Below, in pieces: positions 1 through 6,747 of a stretch of DNA of 35,933 nucleotides (position 1 is the stretch's first letter; each line of letters opens with the position of its first letter). Origin of the DNA: Dehalococcoidia bacterium (GTDB lineage: Bacteria > Chloroflexota > Dehalococcoidia > Tepidiformales > Tepidiformaceae). The notes beneath the pieces are model-generated. The model made no database searches and was not told the DNA's origin. It was given only the letters and a program-made list of their open reading frames with translations. Both the position numbers and the translations under genes were made by a program. Where the stretch lies: the NCBI GenBank assembly GCA_009839725.1, contig VXPF01000063.1:1-35933 (forward strand), written 5' to 3'.

Positions 1-120
1 CCCCCCCCCCCCCCCCTCTATTTTTTTCCACCTCAACCCCCCCCACCCCCCCATCCTGTACGGGTCGCGGGCGCGGTTTTGGGCCCCACCCCCCCCCGCT
101 ACGCCCCCCCCCCCGCGCGT
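1..120. other. Homopolymer-rich contig end
   Basis: The first ~120 bases are dominated by runs of C (16 at the very start, more around 38-52 and 86-113) and one run of seven T. This differs from the balanced high-GC sequence that follows and no reading frame here resembles a protein. It is most likely low-quality assembly or read-end sequence. From 120 to about 350 I also see no gene. Confidence 0.5.
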
Positions 121-352
121 CTCGCGGCGCTCGGGCGGACGGCGTCGACCTTCCACGATCCCGACTCCGCCGGACAGTCCGATAGGCGGGCGGGGTGCCG
201 CTGAGTCGAGCTACCTGAGGGAGTTCGCCGTAGCGTCACTATGGCTGGCGGGCCTTGCGTACTCGTCTACGCCACGCAAACCGCCACACGGGACATCACC
301 GGGCGGATGGAGGACTTCGTCTCCCGCCGCGGCTCCGGTCGCCATGATGCTT

Positions 353-409
353 CGACTCGCTGATCTCGCTCGTCCTCAGGAAGTCGCTCATCTCCTCCGC
401 GAACGCCGC
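353..409 (-). pseudogene. Scrap of serine-recombinase C-terminal region
   Basis: About 19 codons read AAFAEEMSDFLRTSEISES. They match AAFAKDMSAFLRTSEITET in the C-terminal region of the recombinase remnant at 8298-9326 (and, more loosely, the recombinase at 7087). Homology stops on both sides: upstream the same frame is a dehydrogenase fragment, downstream it is unrecognisable. It is a recombination scar, not a gene. It shows that a related recombinase once lay or acted here and may mark the left limit of the mobile region. Confidence 0.6.
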
Positions 410-410
410 G

Positions 411-699
411 AGGCGCTGGTAGCGCTCGGCGAACTCCGCGACGAACCTCTCGACCGAGGCAAGGCTCGCAAGGTCGAGCGCCATCAGCTCCGCCTTCGCT
501 CCGGGAACCTCCGCTCTCAGTGCGTCGCGGGCGGCCTGCCCTCGCTCGGTCGAGCGGCGCGCCAGCACCGTCTCGGCGTCCTCGCGCGCCACTGCCTTGA
601 CCGCCCCGAACCGATGCCGCTGTTCCCGCCGGTGACCACGACCAACTTGCTGGTCAGGTCCGGGATGTCGTCGGCGTTCCACTTGTCACGATTCGGCAT
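411..699 (-). pseudogene. Decayed 5' copy of the neighbouring SDR
   Basis: The first 30 codons (MPNRDKWNADDIPDLTSKLVVVTGGNSGIG) parallel the start of the intact dehydrogenase at 803-1645. Then one C is missing on the + strand at about 611 compared with that gene, which shifts the frame. Homology resumes in the next frame (GAVKAVAREDAETVLARRSTERGQ through LASLASVERFVAEFAERYQR) and stops at about 411. The Rossmann glycine motif is present, but the catalytic Tyr/Lys half is absent and replaced by a recombinase scrap. It is a truncated, frameshifted duplicate. A sequencing error could explain the single-base shift but not the truncation. Confidence 0.75.
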
Positions 700-802
700 T
701 GGTGTGTCTCGCTTCCAGCGTCGTGTAGCGCACTCCTGTCAGCTCCTCGGAAGTCGCCCAGGCCCGCCGCGCCACCTCTTCGTCGTGCGATGCGGTAATC
801 GA

Positions 803-1645
803 CTAAACGACGACCGGGTGGCCTCTTGTCTCGTAGAAGCCCGATGGCCCGTAGTACTGGCCACCGGCGGCTTCGGGATCGACGGCGGCACGGAGGGTGG
901 GGAGGGCGCCCATGGCCGCGCTCTGCGCGACCAGAACGTTGACCAGTCCGAACAGCCATCCCGTCCCTGGCGGACGCACTGACGCGGTCCCCAGGTTCGT
1001 CGCCGAACCGCCCGGATGCGCCGCCAGCGATGACGCCTCCACCTCCGCCGCCTCGAATCGCCGCTGCAGCTCGTACGTGAACAGCAAATTGAGGAGCTTC
1101 GACCGGAAGTACGCCCTCCAGGGCCCGTAGTCTCCGCCCTCATAAAGGAAGTTGTCGAAGTCGATCTTGCCCCGGCGGTGCCCCACGCTACTCACGTTCA
1201 CGACCCGCGCTCCTGGCGAGGTCAGTACCAGGTCGAGGAGCCTGCCTGTCAGGGCGAAGTGGCCGAGGTGATTCGTGCCGTTCTGCAGCTCGAAGCCGTC
1301 CTCGGTCTGGCCCCACGGAACCGCCATGATCCCGGCGTTATTGATGAGCAGGTCCAGGCGTGAGGAGCGCTCCGCGAACTCCGTGGCAAACTGCTCGACC
1401 GAAGCAAGGCTGGCGAGGTCGAGCGCCATCAGCTCGGCCTTCGCCTCCGGAATCTCAGCCCGCAGCGCGTCGAGAGCTGCCTTTCCGCGCTCCGGCGAGC
1501 GGCATGCGAGGAACGTCTCCGCGCCCTTGCGCGCGAGTTCCTTCGCGGTCTCGAACCCGATGCCGCTGTTCGCTCCCGTCACGACGGCGACCTTGCCGGT
1601 GAGGTCCGGGATGTCGTCGGCCGTCCACTTGTCACGATTCGCCAT
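803..1645 (-). CDS. Short-chain dehydrogenase/reductase, retinol-dehydrogenase-like
   Basis: A 280-residue classical SDR, the usual length for the family. Seen: N-terminal nucleotide-binding motif TGANSGIG (about residues 23-30), LDLASLASV after the second strand, the NNAG motif (LLINNAGIM), the catalytic Ser region NVSSVGH and the YxxxK pair in AYFRSKLLNLLF. Members of this branch (retinol dehydrogenase 11-14/WW-oxidoreductase type) use NAD(P)H to interconvert carbonyls and alcohols in the cytoplasm; the substrate here is unknown. The ATG at 1645 follows a purine-rich GAGGTGAACG. The C-terminus keeps the YYGPSGFYETRG tail common in such proteins. It transcribes toward its own decayed copy at 411-699, so a tandem duplication occurred here. 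Confidence 0.88.
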   Translation of the reverse strand: MANRDKWTADDIPDLTGKVAVVTGANSGIGFETAKELARKGAETFLACRSPERGKAALDALRAEIPEAKAELMALDLASLASVEQFATEFAERSSRLDLLINNAGIMAVPWGQTEDGFELQNGTNHLGHFALTGRLLDLVLTSPGARVVNVSSVGHRRGKIDFDNFLYEGGDYGPWRAYFRSKLLNLLFTYELQRRFEAAEVEASSLAAHPGGSATNLGTASVRPPGTGWLFGLVNVLVAQSAAMGALPTLRAAVDPEAAGGQYYGPSGFYETRGHPVVV

Positions 1646-2322
1646 CGTTCACCTCGTCCGTTCTGTCGTGCTGCGGATGCTGCAGCGGGAGACGAGGAGT
1701 CGCATTCGCGGTTTCCAGTTCCGGCATCGGTTTCAAGCTCCTCGCTCCGCGTCCAATCCGACGCGCGATCCGGCCCAGCGGCCCCGCTGCCAACGTTCGG
1801 CCGCGATTGTGACCGTCACGCCGTCCTGCGGGGAATACGATGCGTACGTATGTCTCACCACAGCGTACTCCAGCCGCAGCGGGCCTGACCATCGTCGGCG
1901 CCGGACGCACGGACGGGAGACTCCGCCGCAACTTGCCGAGCCTGCTCGAAGACCGACTCGACCGAGTCCGCATCCTCCTCGCCCGCGACAATCTTCCTCG
2001 TCAGGGCGATCAGCCTCCGCCAGACGATTAGCGAGGACGGGAGCCGACAGCCTCAGCGGACGCGCCCAGCTACGAGTTAGTGCGGGGTCTCGATGTGAAC
2101 GCGACCGCCACCCCGGACTTGCACTGGCCAGGTGCCGGTGAGGGTCGAGCACGGGATCGCGGGCGCAGCCGGGGTGGTAGCGCTTGTGCATGCCGCGGCG
2201 GGTGGCCACGCGGTTGGAGCAGGTCGGCGAGCAGGTGCGCGTGTGGGGGCCACGGCCCTCTAGCCCGGCTGAGTTGGTCAGGTGAAAGGCCCCTTGATGC
2301 CGCTGGCCAAGGCTGATGGGCG
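1646..2322. other. Gene-free stretch with one weak coding remnant
   Basis: No convincing gene in 677 bases. On the minus strand one frame between about 2033 and 1855 reads RRLIALTRKIVAGEEDADSV..., which looks protein-like, but it has no start codon after the preceding stop. I treat it as a possible fragment. A second short minus-strand stretch near 2190-2250 has CSPTCSNR spacing reminiscent of a small zinc finger, again without a credible frame. The left end of the accessory region probably lies in or near this stretch, but I found no copy of the 22-bp attachment core here. Confidence 0.35.
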
Positions 2323-2754
2323 TTACCCCTTGAATGCGAAGGGCGTGTAGGCAAGCACCATCTCGTCCGGTACGCCGAAGTGCTCGGCCACCTCCCACGA
2401 GTAAAGACACCCCTCCGCAGCCGCCTCGCGGGGATCCACCAGGAGGCCAAAGGCGAAGTCCTCCGCTTCACGCTCGAAGCCGTGATCGAGATCGGTGTGC
2501 CTCTGTATCCAGAACTGGTTGCCGACGTGGAGGAAGCCGTGACCCACGGCGTGGGCGACGACCCAGCGCGACCACTCCGGTTCGAACCGGTCAGCGACGG
2601 CGATGAAGTTCTCGAGGCGCATCTCCTCGAACACGAGGAACCTTGAGCGTTTCACCACCAGCCCCAGGTGGTCGGTCACGGCCTGGGCGTCAACCTGGCC
2701 GTGCAGCCCCAGCTCCCGCCGCAGTTCCGCACCCAGCTTCGTCGCGCGACTCAT
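2323..2754 (-). CDS. ImmA/IrrE-family protein with altered HExxH
   Basis: A 143-residue protein of the ImmA/IrrE (DUF955) type. In mobile elements these proteins cleave a partner XRE repressor to induce the element. The zinc site is visible as HAVGHGFLHVG near residues 67-77 and the third ligand as EREAEDFAFGLLVDP around residues 94-108. The catalytic Glu expected as the second residue of HExxH is Ala (HAVGH), so metal binding may survive while peptidase activity is doubtful; such variants occur in the family. It starts 6 bases after the stop of the XRE gene at 2761-3117, same strand, so the two are one operon. No strong ribosome-binding site precedes the ATG, which suggests translational coupling. 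Confidence 0.8.
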   Translation of the reverse strand: MSRATKLGAELRRELGLHGQVDAQAVTDHLGLVVKRSRFLVFEEMRLENFIAVADRFEPEWSRWVVAHAVGHGFLHVGNQFWIQRHTDLDHGFEREAEDFAFGLLVDPREAAAEGCLYSWEVAEHFGVPDEMVLAYTPFAFKG

Positions 2755-2760
2755 CGCCGT

Positions 2761-3117
2761 CTACTTCTTCCTGCGCCGCTGCTCGCGCACGAAGTTGATG
2801 AAGTCCTGGATTTCCTTGAGGTCCTCACGGGGCAACCCAGCTACGGAGTTGCGAAAAGAAGCCTCCGCCTCGTCGAGGAGCTCCGCTTCCACCACCTCCC
2901 GCCCGAGCAGCGAGTCGGTGCTCACCTGGCAGCGCGAGGCAAGTTCGACCAGGTGCTCCGCGCTGGGCTTGGTCTTGCCCGCTTCCCAGCACCAGACTGC
3001 GTGGGGGCTGACGCCCAGGAGCTCGCTCACCTCCCTCTGGGTGAGGCCCGCTCTGGTGCGTGCCTCGCGGATGCGGGCTCCGCTCTCCCTCCACTTGTAG
3101 CCCCGGTCTTCAGGCAT
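2761..3117 (-). CDS. XRE-family repressor paired with ImmA/IrrE
   Basis: 118 residues with a Cro/CI-type helix-turn-helix at about residues 14-68 (GARIREARTRAGLTQREVSELLGVSPHAVWCWEAGKTKPS). A short C-terminal helical region ends in KEIQDFINFVREQRRRKK. This architecture with a downstream ImmA-like gene is typical of immunity repressors of integrative elements. The gene is divergent from the small HTH row starting at 3233, and the 115-bp gap between them is the natural operator region. The ATG at 3117 follows AGGGAGAAG at a 9-base distance. Likely role: represses itself and the divergent genes (inference from layout). Confidence 0.85.
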   Translation of the reverse strand: MPEDRGYKWRESGARIREARTRAGLTQREVSELLGVSPHAVWCWEAGKTKPSAEHLVELASRCQVSTDSLLGREVVEAELLDEAEASFRNSVAGLPREDLKEIQDFINFVREQRRRKK

Positions 3118-3232
3118 CTGAACTGCGCTTCTCCCTCTCGTTTGGGCGCCAAGGATACGAACATCCGTTCCTTGATCGCCACCTGAAGAGAAACTACTAT
3201 CCTACCCTTATTGATGTTTAGGGTGCAGAGCG
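3118..3232. promoter_or_regulatory. Divergent promoter/operator region
   Basis: The gap between the divergent XRE repressor and the HTH row holds an inverted pair AAGGA (3151-3155) / TCCTT (3169-3173) with GGAT and ATCC nested inside. For the + strand genes it also holds AT-rich -10-like hexamers TACTAT (3195-3200) and TATCCT (3198-3203). It is the most AT-rich patch of the neighbourhood. Operator function is inferred from position and symmetry. Confidence 0.35.
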
Positions 3233-3472
3233 ATGCGAAAACGCCCCGCGGTCAGGCTCAAACGGGAGGTGCTGTGGAAGCGCCTTGAGGCCCTCAACAC
3301 CTCCCAGGCCTGGCTCGCCCGGGAGGTCGGGATGAGTCACGGCTATCTCTCCACCCTGATCAAGGAGAGACGCGCACCCTCTGGCCCTCTCCGGCGGCGC
3401 CTGCAGGCGGCCCTGGGCATCAGCGACTTCGACGAACTCTTCGAACTGGAGGAACGAGATGAGAACGAGTAG
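3233..3472 (+). CDS. Small XRE/Cro-type DNA-binding protein
   Basis: 79 residues that are almost entirely one helix-turn-helix: LWKRLEALNTSQAWLAREVGMSHGYLSTLIKERRAPSGPLRRRLQAALGI, followed by an acidic tail (ELFELEERDENE). It is the first gene of a four-gene row of small DNA-binding proteins and is divergent from the XRE/ImmA operon. Its last 14 bases overlap the next gene, so the two are translationally coupled. Probable role: Cro-like antagonist or excision/replication regulator of the element (inference). Confidence 0.72.
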   Translation: MRKRPAVRLKREVLWKRLEALNTSQAWLAREVGMSHGYLSTLIKERRAPSGPLRRRLQAALGISDFDELFELEERDENE

Positions 3473-3782
3473 CTACTCCGAACAGCACCCGCCCGCCGCG
3501 CACGGCCTGCAGATTGGTGGTCGCCCGGTTCCCTATGAGACGGGCGAGCTCCCGGAGGACTTCCCCCATCGCCTCTGCCGGCTGAGGGAACGCAGCGGGT
3601 TGACGTGGACCGATTTCGCCGAGGCTGTCGGAGCGGATCCCAAGCAGGTGCTCCGCTGGCGGCACGGGGCGCACCCCTGCGGCGGCTCCCTGCACTCGCT
3701 CCTGCGGGTGGCGGCCCACATACCCGGCGGCGTGCAACTGATCATGGGCGACGACTTCGAGCTGACAGGACGGGAGGACTGA
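3459..3782 (+). CDS. Small HTH protein, paralogue A
   Basis: 107 residues. After a polar N-terminus comes PEDFPHRLCRLRERSGLTWTDFAEAVGADPKQVLRWRHGAHP, a helix-turn-helix of the XRE class, then LHSLLRVAAHIPGGVQLIMGDD. It aligns well with the gene at 3787-4044 (PEDFPQALERLKEASGLTWTELARRLGTNSLTLRRWRSGVRP), so the two are tandem paralogues. The start overlaps the preceding gene by 14 bases and follows a GGAGGAACGAG ribosome-binding site. Exact function unknown. Confidence 0.7.
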   Translation: MRTSSYSEQHPPAAHGLQIGGRPVPYETGELPEDFPHRLCRLRERSGLTWTDFAEAVGADPKQVLRWRHGAHPCGGSLHSLLRVAAHIPGGVQLIMGDDFELTGRED

Positions 3783-3786
3783 TCTG

Positions 3787-4044
3787 ATGCCGCGCAGGCT
3801 CCCCCGTGAAATGCACATCTTCCCCGAGGACTTTCCCCAGGCTTTGGAGCGGTTGAAGGAGGCCTCCGGCCTGACCTGGACCGAACTTGCCCGGCGTCTC
3901 GGGACCAACTCCCTCACGCTCAGGCGCTGGCGCAGCGGGGTCCGCCCTAATGCCCTGCACCTCCTCGCGCTCCAGGATCTGGCGGCCTCGCTGGACCTTG
4001 CCCACCTGCTGCCCGTTGTAAGGGGTTGCCATGCCGGGCAGTGA
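3787..4044 (+). CDS. Small HTH protein, paralogue B
   Basis: 85 residues, paralogue of the preceding gene: EDFPQALERLKEASGLTWTELARRLGTNSLTLRRWRSGVRPNALHLLALQDLAASLDLAHLL. It lacks the extra N-terminal segment of paralogue A. The ATG follows GGAGGACTGATCTG. Its end overlaps the next gene by 14 bases. DNA binding is clear from the helix-turn-helix; the target is unknown. Confidence 0.7.
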   Translation: MPRRLPREMHIFPEDFPQALERLKEASGLTWTELARRLGTNSLTLRRWRSGVRPNALHLLALQDLAASLDLAHLLPVVRGCHAGQ

Positions 4045-4282
4045 GGACCGGACACGTGCAGTCGTCGAGGCGATTGCCTACCACCAGATCGTCTACGGCT
4101 TCCCGCCGACCGTTCGTGAGCTGAAGGACGAGGTCGGGTACCACTCGACATCGGCGATGGCGTATCGGTTGGACCTGTGTGAGAGGCTGGGGCTAATTCA
4201 GCGGGTGCCCCGACTCGCGCGCTCGGTCACCTTGACGGCGGCCGGACGCGCCCTTGCGGGATTGCCCCCGGCGGCTGGCTAG
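4031..4282 (+). CDS. LexA-like winged-helix DNA-binding protein
   Basis: 83 residues that resemble the N-terminal DNA-binding half of LexA: AVVEAIAYHQIVYGFPPTVRELKDEVGYHSTSAMAYRLDLCERLGLIQRVPRLARSVTLTAAGR. The PPTVRELxxxVG...S..A...RLxxLExxGLI pattern is characteristic. The autocleavage/dimerisation half of LexA is absent. It is the last gene of the four-gene row, overlapping its neighbour by 14 bases. Such LexA-N-only proteins are common in phages and integrative elements as regulators. Confidence 0.75.
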   Translation: MPGSEDRTRAVVEAIAYHQIVYGFPPTVRELKDEVGYHSTSAMAYRLDLCERLGLIQRVPRLARSVTLTAAGRALAGLPPAAG

Positions 4283-4427
4283 CCGAGGGAGGTCGCGCTC
4301 TCCCCGAAGGAGTCGCGCGCAGCGGCGGGTAGTCCCGCAAGTCGGAGGGCGGATCAGCGTCTATGTAGCCAGGGGCAACCACCCTGCAACCCCTCAACCT
4401 GCTCCCCGACACCACCAACCACGGTCC

Positions 4428-4457
4428 TTCACGATGCGCCGCTCATGACGTCATAAT
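4428..4457 (+). promoter_or_regulatory. Promoter with overlapping palindrome
   Basis: A TTCACG (4428-4433) and CATAAT (4452-4457) pair spaced by 18 bases lies about 50 bases before the gene at 4506. The perfect 10-bp palindrome ATGACGTCAT (4445-4454) overlaps the -10 element, a position typical for a repressor site. Function is inferred from sequence only. Confidence 0.4.
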
Positions 4458-4505
4458 GGTCGGCATCATCGCCGAGGGAAGCGTCCCTGGCGCAGTAGGG
4501 GAGCC

Positions 4506-4721
4506 ATGCCCGACGACGTGGCCGCGGTGCTCGCCAAGGAGGCGCAGGTGGCTGCCCGCGCGGAGGGGGAGACGGTCTGTCTCACGACCCCCGAGGGGGC
4601 AGCCCTGCTAGCCTCGGAGCTGGTGCGGCGGCACGGCCGCCTGCAGCTGCGCTGGCGTGACGACGAGGGTCAGGAGCAGGCCGCGGTGATCCGCCGGGCT
4701 GGGGGCCAGTTGACGCCTTGA
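4506..4721 (+). CDS. Hypothetical 71-residue protein
   Basis: MPDDVAAVLAKEAQVAARAEGETVCLTTPEGAALLASELVRRHGRLQLRW... with an acidic/charged C-terminus. I do not recognise a family. Coding is supported by a plausible promoter 50 bases upstream, a GTAGGGGAG element just before the ATG and no rival frame. No signal peptide or membrane segment. The adjacent small regulators suggest an accessory element gene. Confidence 0.5.
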   Translation: MPDDVAAVLAKEAQVAARAEGETVCLTTPEGAALLASELVRRHGRLQLRWRDDEGQEQAAVIRRAGGQLTP

Positions 4722-4879
4722 CCGCACAGACCGCCTCGGAGGGGTTGACACTTGACTCGCCGCGCGGCCTCTCGGCTCGAGTAGATGGCGGGTAGGTCCG
4801 TGGGCTTGATTCGGAATTTCACTCCGTGGTTACGGACCGCCTCGCTCTCCCTGATGTAGGCGTCAGAGTCGATGCACGC

Positions 4880-5165
4880 CTACCCGCTGACGATGGCGCG
4901 AATCAGGTTCGTCGTGCGCCCCTCGCTCAGGTACTCGGCCGATTTGTAGCGCACGGCGTACGTGCGGGGCGAGTACTGAATGAGCCTCCCGAGCTTGCGG
5001 ACGAACGCCGTGATGAGAGCGTTGTGGCGCCACCAGGAGGCCACATCATCATGCCCCGTCCGGCACACGCGGATTCGCGTTGACCTCGTCAAAGACCTCG
5101 AAGCGATCGGACTGGCCGCAGATGATGTGCTCGAAGCTAGGGCGGGCGGCGCGACCTCTTTGTGC
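4880..5165 (-). pseudogene. Frameshifted coding remnant, unknown family
   Basis: On the minus strand, protein-like sequence RPSFEHIICGQSDRFEVFDE (one frame, roughly 5150-5060) is continued in another frame by WWRHNALITAFVRKLGRLIQ, YSPRTYAVRYKSAEYLSEGR and TTNLIRAIVSG up to a stop at 4880. The switch lies near 5050. Both halves look like real protein and neither has its own start. I read this as the 3' part of a broken gene. I do not recognise the family. A sequencing indel could account for the shift, but the missing 5' part points to real decay. Confidence 0.45.
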
Positions 5166-5302
5166 CCGAAGGCTGACGTCGACCTGTAGCGATGCCGCAC
5201 AAAGGGGGCTTCTTGCCATGGCTACTGTTCGCGCTGACCATAACATCCAAGAGCGCGCGTCTGTACGAGGGTGCTGGCTGGGTGCGTTTCACAGGAGAAT
5301 CG

Positions 5303-5569
5303 ATGGGCTCCGCCGTGGAGCGCACCGTCGTGGACATGAACCGCAAGGGCTACCGCGTGGCCTTCATCATCCCCGACCAATGGAGCTTTGGACGCAAGGT
5401 GCTCGACGCCCTGGTGTGGGCCTGCACGCTCGGCTTCGTCGCCTGGCAGGAAGGGGGTGCTGGTGATAGGCGAGGCTGGCGATGCCTAGCGAGAAGGGCC
5501 TCAGATTCCGTCCAGCCCGCGCGACCTCATCAGCGCCATCCTGCGGGGGGGCGGCACCGGCAAGCCTAA
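5303..5569 (+). CDS. Hypothetical small membrane-associated protein, possibly frameshifted
   Basis: The ATG at 5303 follows CAGGAGAATCG, the best ribosome-binding site in the region. The first ~50 residues (MGSAVERTVVDMNRKGYRVA..., then a hydrophobic stretch VLDALVWACTLGFVAW) look genuine. The frame is open upstream to an ATG at 5192, but that start lacks a ribosome site. After the five-G run at 5453-5457 the frame turns into low-quality Arg/Pro/His sequence. Dropping one G would instead give GVLVIGEAGDA and a stop at 5489, which reads better. I suspect a single-base indel. Family not recognised. Confidence 0.4.
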   Translation: MGSAVERTVVDMNRKGYRVAFIIPDQWSFGRKVLDALVWACTLGFVAWQEGGAGDRRGWRCLARRASDSVQPARPHQRHPAGGRHRQA

Positions 5570-5805
5570 GCCGAAGGGCTCACCACCCGCCGTCCCCGCA
5601 TGCTGAGTCGTGATACGCTGAAACCGAGTCTCCCCCCATCAAATCTGGGGGCGGGCACCCCTGTAACGGAGCTATGCCATGCCTGGGTGGCAACCGTATC
5701 ACATGGCGAGGGGAATCGTTACCACACCGAACACCTACCTGGGGCGCGCCCGGCCAGTGGATCTCATCGTGCGCCGTGTTGTGCGGGGAATCGAGAGGAA
5801 GCTCT
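5570..5805. other. Leader region with C5A/TG5 hairpin
   Basis: No gene. A hairpin with arms CCCCCA (5633-5638) and TGGGGG (5646-5651) around a 7-base loop lies here, without a following T run, and TACGCT (5614-5619) resembles a -10 box. They could form the leader of the small gene at 5806 or be chance. Confidence 0.25.
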
Positions 5806-5994
5806 ATGGCTAACGTGGAAGACGTGCTGGAGATTGCGGGGCAGGCGGTACACATGCGCACCGTCATCGACCCTCTGGACAAGGAGAACGCAGTTCCCTA
5901 CGCCCTATTCAAGATCGCCGCCGAGCTCGAGGAGCTCAACGACCGCCTACGGGGGCTGGAACGACGGCAGCGATGGCCCCAGCGCCGAGGCTAG
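5806..5994 (+). CDS. Hypothetical 62-residue protein
   Basis: MANVEDVLEIAGQAVHMRTVIDPLDKENAVPYALFKIAAELEELNDRLRGLERRQRWPQRRG. The ATG at 5806 follows GAGAGGAAGCTCT; the open frame extends upstream but that part is not protein-like. The C-terminal half is predicted helical with heptad Leu/Ile spacing and a basic end, so a short coiled coil is likely. Family unknown. Confidence 0.5.
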   Translation: MANVEDVLEIAGQAVHMRTVIDPLDKENAVPYALFKIAAELEELNDRLRGLERRQRWPQRRG

Positions 5995-6411
5995 TCAATC
6001 CAGAACTCTGGCGGGCTGCCTAGTCACTGCCTCTTCGCCGCTCCTGCCGCCACATGCGATGAGCATGGCTAGCAATGGGGATCACGTCGCGTTGCTGTGA
6101 CCCCTGCGGTGTAGGGTGGCGGTTACCTGTCTCCCCTGCGCGGAGATATGCGGTCGAGTTCGCCGCGACGCCGCTTGACGGCGATCGTCGATCCACCCGC
6201 TCTACGTCTGGTTGGGTCTCAGGGCTCGATGCAGTGGACACGGGCGAGGGTTCGCTTGTGAACCCCCTCCGAGGCAGTTCCGCCGGGCTCGCCCGCTCCC
6301 AATACTGAAGCGCGGGAGCCGGAGTGCGGTCAAGTCTGGGCCGCTCTCGCTGTGCATTGCCAGCAGGGCCGCCACGGCTCCCCTGAGTTCGACCACTCAC
6401 GGGAAGACGCG
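5995..6411. other. Gene-free stretch
   Basis: No supported gene in 417 bases. It holds the first copy of a 16-bp near-repeat (6111-6126) and a perfect 6-bp hairpin GGGTTC/GAACCC (6248-6265, loop 6 bases). The frames here are rich in Arg, Ser and Pro and look non-coding. Confidence 0.4.
6111..6126 (+). repeat. 16-bp direct near-repeat, copy 1
   Basis: GTAGGGTGGCGGTTAC matches GTAAGGTGGCGGTTAC at 6669-6684 at 15 of 16 positions, same orientation, 558 bp apart. Copy 2 sits just before the operator of the antidote-type gene. The pair could be a regulator or recombination-accessory site; function unknown. Confidence 0.4.
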
Positions 6412-6612
6412 ATGGCGAGCACGACCGACCAGGGGCCAGACGCTGTCGAGAGGGACGAGACACTCGAGTCCGGCCTGCGGATGCTCGCGCGCCTGATCGC
6501 GCGTGCTCACCTGCGGCGTCAGGGAGTATTGGCCTCCGTTCGCCCCAGCTCTGGCACCCGCGACGACTCCGCCGGAACCTCCCCGTCTCGTCGAGAAGAT
6601 GAGAGCACCTAG
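6412..6612 (+). CDS. Hypothetical 66-residue protein upstream of the recombinase
   Basis: MASTTDQGPDAVERDETLESGLRMLARLIARAHLRRQGVLASVRPS... The ATG at 6412 follows GGGAAG. The central LRMLARLIARAHLRR is an amphipathic basic helix; the tail is Ser/Arg/Asp-rich. Same strand as the antidote-type gene and the recombinase, so it may belong to their transcription unit. Not recognised. Confidence 0.4.
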   Translation: MASTTDQGPDAVERDETLESGLRMLARLIARAHLRRQGVLASVRPSSGTRDDSAGTSPSRREDEST

Positions 6613-6668
6613 GGAGGGGGCCGGCCTCGGGTGCGGACGGCTCGCCCAGCGAAGCACGTCACCGGCGG

Positions 6669-6684
6669 GTAAGGTGGCGGTTAC
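6669..6684 (+). repeat. 16-bp direct near-repeat, copy 2
   Basis: GTAAGGTGGCGGTTAC, one mismatch to the copy at 6111-6126. It lies 5 bases before the GTATC/GATAC inverted repeat and about 65 bases before the HTH gene at 6748. Confidence 0.4.
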
Positions 6685-6689
6685 ATACG

Positions 6690-6705
6690 GTATCCTGTTA
6701 GATAC
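6690..6705. promoter_or_regulatory. Inverted repeat, probable operator
   Basis: GTATC (6690-6694) and GATAC (6701-6705) are separated by 6 bases in an AT-rich patch 43 bases upstream of the HTH gene at 6748. The symmetry and position suit autoregulation by that small HTH protein (inference). AT-rich hexamers inside it could serve as a -10 element. Confidence 0.4.
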
Positions 6706-6747
6706 TTCGAGCAGGTCCGGAGCTCCGCCGCAGCCAGGAGGCAGCCC

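Noticed and set aside
1275-2141. Large + strand frame opposite the SDR and the following gap
   Set aside because: The sequence is Arg/Ser/Pro-rich, mirrors a well-supported dehydrogenase and runs into a region with no coding signal.
2577-2590. CCGGTTCGAACCGG, resembling a tRNA T-loop
   Set aside because: It lies inside the ImmA/IrrE coding sequence, and no acceptor, D or anticodon stems can be drawn around it; it is a chance palindrome.
4075-4087. TGCCTACCACC, a partial match to the 22-bp attachment core
   Set aside because: Only about 10 bases match, inside the LexA-like coding sequence; not accepted as a left attachment site.
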